Of a stretch of DNA of 27,168 nucleotides, positions 6,846 to 13,951 are shown one piece after another. The notes below the pieces were generated by a model that had not been told where the DNA came from, made no database searches, and worked only from the letters and a program-made list of their open reading frames with translations. Source of the stretch: an uncultured Fretibacterium sp. (lineage in GTDB: Bacteria; Synergistota; Synergistia; Synergistales; Aminobacteriaceae); NCBI GenBank assembly GCA_937900285.1, contig CALCEM010000078.1:1-27168 (forward strand). The letters run 5' to 3'. A program made the translations under genes and the position numbers. Position 1 is the stretch's first letter; the number at the start of each line of letters is the position of its first letter.

Positions 6846-8393
6846 TTAAGCTGCAGAATTTTTATTATTTATGTCGCGTCCTGCAAACTGTGTAGCGAGT
6901 GCCATAATTTTTTCTTGAGTGTATTCACCCTTGTTCAAAAATCCTGTTACACGGCCTTCGCACATGACCATAATACGATCGCTCATTCCCATTAATTCCG
7001 GCATTTCGGATGAAATCATAATAATTGATCTGCCCTGTTTAATTTGTCCGAGCATAATATTATAAATTTCGTATTTCGCTCCAACGTCTATACCTCTGGT
7101 CGGCTCATCAAGTATCAAAATATCGGAATTTGTCAACAGCCAGCGAGCTATTAAAACTTTTTGCTGATTTCCGCCGGATAAATTTTGAATCAGTGTCGAA
7201 AGTGACGGGGCTTTCACGTTTAAATCTTTGCACGAGCTTGCAGCATCTTCAGCGCGTTTTTTGTCGTTTAAAATTCCTAAGCTCGCATAATTTTTTTGAT
7301 TCGCAATAACTGTATTTTCAAGTATAGGCAAAATCCCAAAAATCCCCGTTGCTCTTCTCTCTTCAGTCAATAACGCGAAGCCGTGTGCTTTAGCATCTCT
7401 CGGTGATCTGGCTTTGTAAATTTTTTCATCCTTATGAACTTCGCCCGATTCTATTCCGCGTAAACCAAACAACGCCTCAACAAATTCCGTTCTCTGCGCT
7501 CCAACAAGTCCGCCTATTCCTAAAATTTCGCCCCTGTGTAATTCAAAGCTAACATCCTGGAAAGATCTTTTTAACGGTGATGATAAATGTTCAACTTTTA
7601 ACACTACTTCATCAGACGGTTTGCCTTCACGTTCCGGGAATTGGTTCGTCATTTCGCGCCCGACCATTTGTTTAATAATAAAATCTATCGTTAATTTTAA
7701 TCCCGTGCTCTCATCAACAACCGGCCATGTCCCTACATAAGTGCCGTCGCGCATAATTGAAACCTCATCGGAAATTTCTAAAATCTCCTTCATTTTGTGC
7801 GAAATATATATAAACGCAACTCCTTGAGCACGTAAACGATTAATAATTTTAAATAAATGTTCAACTTCGCGATCACTTAATGATGACGTAGGCTCGTCCA
7901 AAATTATAATTTTTGCGTTGATGCTTACGGCTCGTGCTATTTCCATCATTTGCAAAATTGCTGCGGACTGTTCGCCGGCCATAGCAGACGGATCAACATC
8001 AAGCTCAAGATCAGCAAATAATTTTTTAGTTTCATCGTACATTGCTTTATGATCTACAACTCCAAAATGTCCGGGAAATCTTCCGAGCCAAACATTTTCC
8101 ATTACAGATCTAAAACGTATCGGGTGCAATTCCTGATGAACCATCGCGATGCCGTGATCCATTGCATCTTTTGCTGAACGTATATTAACTTTTTGGCCGT
8201 TTAAAATTATTTCTCCGCCGTCCGGTTTATAAATTCCGAATAAACATTTCATCAAAGTAGATTTGCCCGCACCGTTTTCGCCCATTAATGCGTGTACTGT
8301 TCCGGCACGCACATTCAACTGAACGTTGTCGAGGGCTTTTACTCCGGGAAATGTTTTCGTTATATTTTTCATTTCAAGTAAATACTCGCTCAA
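6846..8393 (-). CDS. mglA: Galactose/methyl galactoside ABC importer, ATP-binding MglA
   Basis: A 515-residue double ATPase that drives the Mgl transporter. The first nucleotide-binding domain has Walker A G-E-N-G-A-G-K-S-T (38-46), a degenerate signature A-G-E-Q-S-A-A (139-145) and Walker B I-I-L-D-E-P (163-168). The second has the altered P-loop G-L-V-G-A-Q-R-T typical of sugar importers (MglA of E. coli has G-L-V-G-A-K-R-T), a canonical L-S-G-G-N-Q-Q signature and I-L-I-L-D-E-P-T-R-G-I-D. The best start is TTG at 8393, 7 bases after the mglB2 stop, with AAAGGGG inside the end of mglB2, suggesting translational coupling. It is 36 bases before mglC. Confidence 0.95.
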   Translation of the reverse strand: MSEYLLEMKNITKTFPGVKALDNVQLNVRAGTVHALMGENGAGKSTLMKCLFGIYKPDGGEIILNGQKVNIRSAKDAMDHGIAMVHQELHPIRFRSVMENVWLGRFPGHFGVVDHKAMYDETKKLFADLELDVDPSAMAGEQSAAILQMMEIARAVSINAKIIILDEPTSSLSDREVEHLFKIINRLRAQGVAFIYISHKMKEILEISDEVSIMRDGTYVGTWPVVDESTGLKLTIDFIIKQMVGREMTNQFPEREGKPSDEVVLKVEHLSSPLKRSFQDVSFELHRGEILGIGGLVGAQRTEFVEALFGLRGIESGEVHKDEKIYKARSPRDAKAHGFALLTEERRATGIFGILPILENTVIANQKNYASLGILNDKKRAEDAASSCKDLNVKAPSLSTLIQNLSGGNQQKVLIARWLLTNSDILILDEPTRGIDVGAKYEIYNIMLGQIKQGRSIIMISSEMPELMGMSDRIMVMCEGRVTGFLNKGEYTQEKIMALATQFAGRDINNKNSAA

Positions 8394-8400
8394 AATAAAT

Positions 8401-9438
8401 TCATTCCCCTTTCTCTAATTTTTCGGCTTTAGTAATTTTCTGATAAGGAATCCAAATATATTTATTATCCGAAGTGTCATAACCTTTTGAAATTTCATAG
8501 CCAATATTCTCGGCATTAATTTCAAGACCTTTCGCCGCAGTTAATGCAAGTCTTACCGCGCAAGCTCCTTGAGTCTCAGCATCCTGCAAAACTGTTCCGA
8601 TCATTTCATCGTCATTAATTGCTAAAAGTGCACCGGCATTCCCATCAACTCCAACGATCGGGATAAATTTTTCTGGGTCGCCCTTATTGTAGTCGATAGA
8701 TTTTAAAGTCTCGACAGCTCCGAGAGCCATTTCATCATTATTTGCTATTATCGCTTCAATATTTTCGGCACCAATCGACATAACAAAACCGTTTAAGATC
8801 ACCATAGCCTGAAATTTATCCCAATTGGCTATAGCTGAAGCGACTTCAACGGGATCATATCCGGCTTCTGAAATTGCCTCAACAGAATATTTTGATCTTG
8901 CGTACATATCTTGATGACCGTTTTCACCTTTTAGCATTACAAATTGAATTTTGCCATCGTTATTTTTATCTGCTTCGGGATGAGCTTTAAAATATTCTGC
9001 GATCATTAAGCCCGATAAAGTCCCGGCCTCTTCCGGTCTTGAGCCAACGTAATACGCTCTGTCATATAAATTTAAATCTTCTGCAACCGGTTCTCTGTTT
9101 ATGAATACAATCGGAATATTTGCGTCCTTAGCTTTTTCGATAATAGCTCCCATGTCCATGCGGTTAACTGGATTTATTATTAACGCGCTGACACCTTCTG
9201 AAATTAAATCTTCAACCTGATCAAACTGTAAATTTTGATTTTTCATTGAGTCGACCATCTCAAATTTAATCCCGGAAATTTCGGCTTCTTTAGCCATTGC
9301 ATTCCTGAATCTGTTCATAAACGCATCTTTAAAATCGTAAATACATGCTGCGATCTTAATTTCTTGGGAATATGCCGGAACTGAAAAAATTAAAATTAAT
9401 AGCGCAAGCATCGAAATAGGAAATAAAATTTTACGCAA
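8401..9438 (-). CDS. mglB: Galactose-binding protein MglB, second copy
   Basis: A 345-residue periplasmic binding protein paralogous to its upstream neighbour. It has a signal peptide (about 1-24, ending A-Y-S). By alignment with E. coli MglB it keeps the sugar-contact positions Asp14 and Phe16 (K-D-A-F-M), His152 and Asp154 with Arg158 (G-H-Q-D-M-Y-A-R), Trp183 (A-N-W-D), Asn211 (A-N-N-D-E-M-A-L-G) and Asp236 (V-D-G-N). It also has the EF-hand-like calcium loop D-K-N-N-D-G-K-I-Q. The start is TTG at 9438 with GGAGGTG 7 bases upstream. A hairpin separates it from the first copy, so it is probably expressed at a lower level together with mglA and mglC. It may bind a related sugar; galactose or glucose is inferred from the conserved contacts. 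Confidence 0.92.
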   Translation of the reverse strand: MRKILFPISMLALLILIFSVPAYSQEIKIAACIYDFKDAFMNRFRNAMAKEAEISGIKFEMVDSMKNQNLQFDQVEDLISEGVSALIINPVNRMDMGAIIEKAKDANIPIVFINREPVAEDLNLYDRAYYVGSRPEEAGTLSGLMIAEYFKAHPEADKNNDGKIQFVMLKGENGHQDMYARSKYSVEAISEAGYDPVEVASAIANWDKFQAMVILNGFVMSIGAENIEAIIANNDEMALGAVETLKSIDYNKGDPEKFIPIVGVDGNAGALLAINDDEMIGTVLQDAETQGACAVRLALTAAKGLEINAENIGYEISKGYDTSDNKYIWIPYQKITKAEKLEKGE

Positions 9439-9460
9439 TTATATTCACCTCCAAAATTTT

Positions 9461-9501
9461 TAAAAAAATCCTCCAGCCATTCAAATTAAAAACAGCCGGA
9501 G
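9461..9501 (-). terminator. Intercistronic hairpin (attenuator) between the two mglB genes
   Basis: On the minus strand CTCCGGC (9501-9495) pairs with GCTGGAG (9477-9471), 7 base pairs with one G-U wobble, followed by GA and seven T residues. It lies 22 bases after the mglB1 stop codon and just before the mglB2 ribosome site. Partial termination or 3' end protection here would make binding protein more abundant than the membrane parts, as known for many ABC operons. Confidence 0.7.
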
Positions 9502-9523
9502 AGATATTTACGAATTAATTAAT

Positions 9524-10540
9524 TTATTTCATGAACTCTTTATAATTTTCGGTTGTAACTTTTCTGTAAGGAATCCAAATATATTTACCGTCAGTAATTT
9601 TATATCCGATTGTTTCTTCTGTTACTGGTTGTTCGTCAGCTGCTACAACTGCAACTCTAACCGCTGCGATTCCCTGATTATCAGCGTCATTTAAAACTGT
9701 TCCCAACATTGAGCCGTCTTTCATTGCTTCAAGTGCCGGAGCAGTAGCGTCAACTCCAACGACAGGAATATATTTTGATTTATCGCCGGTGTTATAGCCT
9801 TCAGCTTTAAGAGCTTCGATCGCGCCGAGTGCCATATCGTCATTATTAGCGAGGACTGCCTCAATTTTTTCGATTCCAACAGCTGAAATAAATCCCTTCA
9901 TTTTGTCAGTTGCCTGAACTTTATCCCAGTTAGCTGTATCGCTTCCGAGTTCTTCAAGTTCAAATCCGCCGTCCTTCATGGCCTTAATTGAATAATCTGT
10001 ACGTAATACAGCATCTTGATGTCCTTGTTCGCCACGAATCATAATATACTGAATTTTGCCGTCTTTATTTTTATCAGCGCCTGGATTCTTTTTAAAATAT
10101 TCTACAATTAATTCTCCTGATTGAGTTCCGGATTCTTCGGCTTTAGCTCCAACGTACCAAATTTTATCGTAAGCGTTCATAACATCTGCATAAGGCTCGC
10201 GATTTACGAAAACTATCGGTAAATTTTCGGCTTGAGCTTTTTTCATCAATGGTTCTGCTGCTGTTCTGTCGACTGGATTAACTATTAAAGCGTTTGAACC
10301 TTTTGAAATATATGTGTCGACCTGATCGTTTTGTGTAGGCTGTTTATTTTGGGAGTCGACGACCTCAAGTTCACCGCCTAATTTTGCCATTTCGACGCGC
10401 ATAGCATTACGTACGCCGGTCATGAAAGTATCATCAAATTTGTAAATACATGCTCCGACTAATGCATCAGTAGCTGCCCACGCGCATACAGCACCAAAAA
10501 CCGCCAACACTGCAACTAAAATTAATACGTGCTTCTTCAA
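9524..10540 (-). CDS. mglB: Galactose-binding protein MglB, first copy
   Basis: A 338-residue periplasmic galactose/glucose-binding protein, first gene of the mgl operon. The signal peptide runs M-K-K-H-V-L-I to A-W-A (about 1-20). It matches E. coli MglB throughout: Y-K-F-D-D-x-F-M with Asp14 and Phe16, D-K-N-K-D-G-K-I-Q calcium loop, G-H-Q-D-A-x-x-R, T-A-N-W-D, A-N-N-D-D-M-A-L-G-A, G-V-D-A and L-N-D-A-D-N-Q. A longer ORF reaches 10624, but I choose TTG at 10540. It gives a proper signal peptide and has AGGAGG 10 bases upstream, while the longer N-terminus would bury the signal sequence. An intercistronic hairpin follows. Confidence 0.94.
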   Translation of the reverse strand: MKKHVLILVAVLAVFGAVCAWAATDALVGACIYKFDDTFMTGVRNAMRVEMAKLGGELEVVDSQNKQPTQNDQVDTYISKGSNALIVNPVDRTAAEPLMKKAQAENLPIVFVNREPYADVMNAYDKIWYVGAKAEESGTQSGELIVEYFKKNPGADKNKDGKIQYIMIRGEQGHQDAVLRTDYSIKAMKDGGFELEELGSDTANWDKVQATDKMKGFISAVGIEKIEAVLANNDDMALGAIEALKAEGYNTGDKSKYIPVVGVDATAPALEAMKDGSMLGTVLNDADNQGIAAVRVAVVAADEQPVTEETIGYKITDGKYIWIPYRKVTTENYKEFMK

Positions 10541-10633
10541 TTTAAGATAACCTCCTGAAAAAAATTTTTTATATTCACCAAATGCGAAATTTAAATAAAA
10601 AAATATTTCCGCAAATGATTTCAAAATTTAAAT

Positions 10634-11797
10634 TTAATCTTCAAACCTCACTCTATAATTTATTTTGCCGTTGTTATTATTTTTTTGAGTTAGGCCGGTT
10701 ATTTCGACTCTGAAGCTGTCGCCCGATTCATAATTAATATTATCCGGTCTGAAAATTATGCACTCATCGTAAGCATATCCGTCATGATTTACGTTAAAAT
10801 ATCCATCATGATTAGCATAACTGAAATTCCATATTTTATTATCGCGTTCACGAGTTAATTTAACTTTAATATTTTTGTCGCGGCATTTTGCGAACACTTC
10901 ACGATTTAAGACGACGGACCAAGCTACGTCATCACCAAAATATTTTAACGGGTGCGAATTATTTTTAACCGGCCATGAAATAAACTCACTATTAATGGGC
11001 CATTTGCCGTTATTGCCTTCTTCGATCACGTACATTACAGAATATCCGTTACGGTTTGAAACTCCGAAGCCGGTTTCTTTTAATCTCGGATTTAAAACCC
11101 AACGGCGGTGACCTAAAGTTGACATATTATGCCCGGTGTCATCGAGATAACCTTTTAAAGTTTCGCATAAATCAATATTCCCAAATTTTTGTCCGTTAAT
11201 GCTGTATTGTGAATATGAAATATTTCCGTGAGATGTAGCTTCATAACCTTTTTTATAAAAATTTTCCGGCATATCGCGAGGCCGTCCGGGAGTGTGAGTT
11301 AAAGTATTTACGGCATCGAGTAAGACTGCGCCATGTTGAGCCAGATCGTTATATTTAAAATTTAATCTGACATTCGAAGGAACGCCGGCCAATCTGCGAA
11401 TATAATTTAATTCGTTGAGAGCTTTATTTAATTCTTCCTGCTTGACTGAACCCGGACTGTACGGTGAAAATTTAGGTTCGAAATTATAAATATTTTTGTT
11501 GTGATTGAACTTGAATTTATTATTTTTATTTATATTTATTTGCGTGTTATCTGGTTCGGGATAATAAAAATATTCTTCATCATCGTCGTCTTCGTCTTCA
11601 TCTTCATCGTAATCATAATTATAATTTTCGTTATCTTCGTTATTTTCGTTTTCATAATAATAATATTCGTAATAATAAATTCCGTTTGGAGTTCTGGAAG
11701 TTTTTTGCAAAATTCTTTGCACAGCCGGAACATCACACGGAAAAATAAAAACCAATAATAATAACGCTATCAAGGCCAAATAAAATTTTTTACTCAT
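10634..11797 (-). CDS. Secreted CAP-domain (SCP/PR1-like) protein with acidic Tyr-rich tract
   Basis: A 387-residue exported protein. It begins with a signal peptide (about 1-25). Residues 41-83 form an extreme low-complexity stretch made almost only of Tyr, Glu, Asp and Asn, followed by a Lys/Asn-rich linker (84-106). The CAP domain spans about 125-262 and shows L-T-H-T-P-G-R-P (166-173) and L-G-H-R-R-W-V-L-N-P (228-237). A C-terminal beta-type region (about 265-387) has W-P-V-K-N, V-A-W-S-V and I-I-F-R-P-D, as in CAP proteins of anaerobic Firmicutes. The ligand or activity is unknown. The start ATG at 11797 has only a modest AAAGG site. It precedes mglB1 by 93 bases on the same strand with no clear terminator, so some read-through into the mgl operon is possible. 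Confidence 0.85.
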   Translation of the reverse strand: MSKKFYLALIALLLLVFIFPCDVPAVQRILQKTSRTPNGIYYYEYYYYENENNEDNENYNYDYDEDEDEDDDDEEYFYYPEPDNTQININKNNKFKFNHNKNIYNFEPKFSPYSPGSVKQEELNKALNELNYIRRLAGVPSNVRLNFKYNDLAQHGAVLLDAVNTLTHTPGRPRDMPENFYKKGYEATSHGNISYSQYSINGQKFGNIDLCETLKGYLDDTGHNMSTLGHRRWVLNPRLKETGFGVSNRNGYSVMYVIEEGNNGKWPINSEFISWPVKNNSHPLKYFGDDVAWSVVLNREVFAKCRDKNIKVKLTRERDNKIWNFSYANHDGYFNVNHDGYAYDECIIFRPDNINYESGDSFRVEITGLTQKNNNNGKINYRVRFED

Positions 11798-11842
11798 GAG
11801 TTCACGACCTTTCTAAGGAAAATTTTCAGAATTAATAAACGG

Positions 11843-11848
11843 ATTATA
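11843..11848 (-). promoter_or_regulatory. Candidate -10 box for the CAP-domain gene
   Basis: The minus strand carries TATAAT 45 bases before the ATG. No convincing -35 box lies 16-18 bases upstream, so this is tentative in such AT-rich DNA. Confidence 0.3.
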
Positions 11849-11936
11849 AATTAATATCATAATTATTTTAATTGTATAAATTAGCGTATTTTTATTTTCA
11901 ATTCATTAAAAATCAGCATGATTAAAATTTTTCGTT

Positions 11937-11945
11937 TGATATACT
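11937..11945 (+). promoter_or_regulatory. Extended -10 promoter for the nitronate monooxygenase-like gene
   Basis: TG-A-TATACT is an extended -10 element 39 bases before the ATG at 11985. The same nine bases occur upstream of the ORF at the right edge (27029-27037). Confidence 0.5.
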
Positions 11946-11984
11946 AATCAAAATTTTTAAATATCTTATTTTTCAGGGAGTGTT

Positions 11985-13067
11985 ATGCAGGTGAATAATA
12001 TGCCTGTTTTAAAAATAGGTAAGTATCAGCCAAAATTTCCGTTAATTCAAGGAGGCATGGGTGTAGATATTTCGGGATTTAATTTGGCTGGACATGCTGC
12101 TAAAAATGGAATTATCGGAACTATTGCGAGCGTTGGTTTATGCCATGATTCTCCGCATTATGTAATTGAAAAACACAATTATTTTGAGGCCAATCAAATC
12201 GTAATAAAAGAAGCTATTTCAAAAGCCCGTGAAATTTCTGGCTCAAATGGAATTATTGCCGTTAATTGTATGGTCGCGCTGACGGATTATGATACCCAAG
12301 TGAGAGCAGCTGCTGAAGGCGGAGCAGATATAATAATTTCTGGTGCTGGATTGCCGTTGAGACTTCCTGATTATACAAAAGATTTTCCGGATGTAGCATT
12401 AGCACCGATTGTGAGTTCTGCGAAGGCTGCAAGTTTAATAACAAGACATTGGGAGAAAAAATATAATAAAATTCCAGATGCCTTTATTGTCGAAGAACCT
12501 GCAACGGCCGGCGGACATTTGGGAGCGATGACGATCGAACAAGTTTTTGATCCGGCGTTGAAACTTGAAAAAGCTGTCCCGGATGTCGTGAATTATGTCG
12601 AGAATGAATTAAAAATTAATATTCCAGTGATAGCAGCCGGAGGGATTTGGGATAAAAATGATCTCGAACGGGTTTTTAATTTAGGTGCGAAAGGTGCTCA
12701 AATGGGTACGAGATTCGCGTGTACTGTTGAGGGAGATGCTTCAGAAAGATTTAAACAGGCTTATATTGATGCAAAAGCTGAGGACGTTGTTTTAATTCAT
12801 AGTCCCGCAGGTCTTCCGGGTCGAGCGATTAAAAATCCTTTCGTCGCGAAATATTTAGAAGGAAATGTCGAGAGTAAACCGTGTTTCGCAAATTGTTTAA
12901 CACATTGCAAATATAGAAAGACGCGTGAAACTTTTTGTATAGCTGCTGCTCTGGTTGATGCTCAAGCCGGAAATTGGGAGACTGGATTATTTTTCTGCGG
13001 CAGCAATGTCGTTAAAGCAAATAAAATTGAAAAAGTCAGCGATATAATTTCGGAGTTGTTTAATTAA
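11985..13067 (+). CDS. Nitronate monooxygenase-like flavoprotein (NMO/FabK superfamily)
   Basis: A 360-residue FMN-dependent TIM-barrel protein. It shows the family start P-L-I-Q-G-G-M-G-V (19-27), the central E-E-P-A-T-A-G-G-H-L-G (about 168-178) with the catalytic-type histidine, and phosphate-binding loops P-V-I-A-A-G-G-I-W and G-A-K-G-A-Q-M-G-T-R-F. Members either oxidise alkyl nitronates or act as enoyl-ACP reductase (FabK); the sequence alone does not decide between them. The C-terminal C-x3-C-x3-C cluster (C-F-A-N-C-L-T-H-C) followed by F-C-I is seen in a branch annotated as nitronate monooxygenase in anaerobes. The start is ATG at 11985 with GGGAG upstream; ATG at 12000 with AGGTG is an alternative. 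It is monocistronic, with its own promoter and terminator. Confidence 0.85.
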   Translation: MQVNNMPVLKIGKYQPKFPLIQGGMGVDISGFNLAGHAAKNGIIGTIASVGLCHDSPHYVIEKHNYFEANQIVIKEAISKAREISGSNGIIAVNCMVALTDYDTQVRAAAEGGADIIISGAGLPLRLPDYTKDFPDVALAPIVSSAKAASLITRHWEKKYNKIPDAFIVEEPATAGGHLGAMTIEQVFDPALKLEKAVPDVVNYVENELKINIPVIAAGGIWDKNDLERVFNLGAKGAQMGTRFACTVEGDASERFKQAYIDAKAEDVVLIHSPAGLPGRAIKNPFVAKYLEGNVESKPCFANCLTHCKYRKTRETFCIAAALVDAQAGNWETGLFFCGSNVVKANKIEKVSDIISELFN

Positions 13068-13086
13068 TTTTAAATTAAAATATTTT

Positions 13087-13128
13087 TCCTCCCGGCCTGA
13101 AAATTTGAGGTCAGGAGGAATTTTTTTT
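13087..13128 (+). terminator. Terminator after the nitronate monooxygenase-like gene
   Basis: TCCTCCCGGCCT pairs with the arm ending in CAGGAGGA through a stem with one mismatch and one wobble. An 8-T run follows, then a second T run. It lies between convergent genes and could also act on the minus strand, where the hairpin is followed by a weaker A/T-rich stretch. Confidence 0.8.
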
Positions 13129-13138
13129 GCTTTTTTTG

Positions 13139-13462
13139 CTAGATAAACATTCTTATTACGCTCGCAATCGTAAAAATTGAAGCAGCAAGCGTGACAATCC
13201 CAATTGAAAATTTTAAAAGCCCCTTCATCCCATCAATATCAGCGTGTAATTTACCAATTTCGAGATGCATAGTATTCATGTCCTTAGTAATATACTCGCG
13301 AAACTCATAGTTTTGAGCCTTAATTTCTGCCTTAAAAGCCTCGTTATCAGCTCGCATAGCATCAAATTCCAAGCGCATTTTCTCATTTGAAGCATCAATT
13401 TTATCCTCGATCCTTCGCACGACTTCGTTAAATAAATCTTTCGTTACATATTCTTCTGCCAT
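13139..13462 (-). CDS. Small coiled-coil protein with C-terminal membrane anchor
   Basis: A 107-residue protein of unrecognised family. Residues 1-78 are charged and helical with heptad-like spacing, suitable for a coiled coil. Residues about 82-104 are a single hydrophobic segment at the extreme C-terminus, so it would be tail-anchored. The architecture resembles XhlA-type and other small coiled-coil/TM proteins, but I cannot assign it. A frame extending to GTG at 13471 exists, but that codon is part of the GGAGGTG ribosome site, so ATG at 13462 is preferred. It follows recX by 36 bases on the same strand and may be the last gene of the yggS-recX run. Confidence 0.7.
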   Translation of the reverse strand: MAEEYVTKDLFNEVVRRIEDKIDASNEKMRLEFDAMRADNEAFKAEIKAQNYEFREYITKDMNTMHLEIGKLHADIDGMKGLLKFSIGIVTLAASIFTIASVIRMFI

Positions 13463-13498
13463 TTTGAACACCTCCGAATTATTTAATATTTTAATAAT

Positions 13499-13936
13499 TT
13501 AATATTCTATATCATCATTATTAAGAGCCGATCTGATAGAACTTTCATTAAATCCGCGCGACCTCAATCTCGAAATTATTTTATTTTCATCAAGACTATT
13601 ATTTAACGCGCTTATAAATTTTTTTATTCGGGATGTCTCGTTCTCGCAGTCTTCAAAAGCCAACTTAATATTTTCACGCGAAATTTTCCGGCGCATTAAT
13701 TCAAACGAAATTTTTTTATTTCCCCAATTTAAATGGCTGTCTATAAATATTTTTGAAAAATTCAAATCATCAATTAAATTTAATTCTTCCGCCTCGTTTA
13801 ATAAATTTTCCCGTTCAGATTCGTTTATTTTTTTGCGCTTTAAATATTCTTCAGCCTGAAATCTCGAACATATATGCGACAAAATATATTTAAAAAATTC
13901 TTCGCGTATATTATTTTTATTTTTATTCTCAATCAT
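13499..13936 (-). CDS. recX: Regulatory protein RecX
   Basis: A 145-residue all-helical protein of the RecX family, which binds RecA filaments and restrains their activity. Visible are the repeated three-helix modules, including E-L-N-L-I-D-D-L-N-F-S-K-I-F-I-D-S (about 49-65), W-G-N-K-K-I-S-F-E-L-M-R-R-K-I-S (about 70-85) and a final L-R-S-R-G-F-N-E-S-S-I. The length is usual. Start ATG at 13936 lies 15 bases after the recG stop and has no clear ribosome site, pointing to coupling with recG. recA itself is not in the window. Confidence 0.82.
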   Translation of the reverse strand: MIENKNKNNIREEFFKYILSHICSRFQAEEYLKRKKINESERENLLNEAEELNLIDDLNFSKIFIDSHLNWGNKKISFELMRRKISRENIKLAFEDCENETSRIKKFISALNNSLDENKIISRLRSRGFNESSIRSALNNDDIEY

Positions 13937-13951
13937 AATTTTTTCATGCTT

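Noticed and set aside
10541..10624. 28-residue N-terminal extension of MglB1
   Set aside because: It would place a charged and aromatic segment before the signal peptide, while TTG 10540 has a good AGGAGG site and gives a standard signal sequence.
11501..11758. Plus-strand 85-codon hydrophobic ORF rich in Ile, Val and Phe, looking like a membrane protein
   Set aside because: It is the antisense reading of the acidic GAA/GAT/TAT-rich tract of the CAP protein gene; its composition is a by-product and no ribosome site fits.
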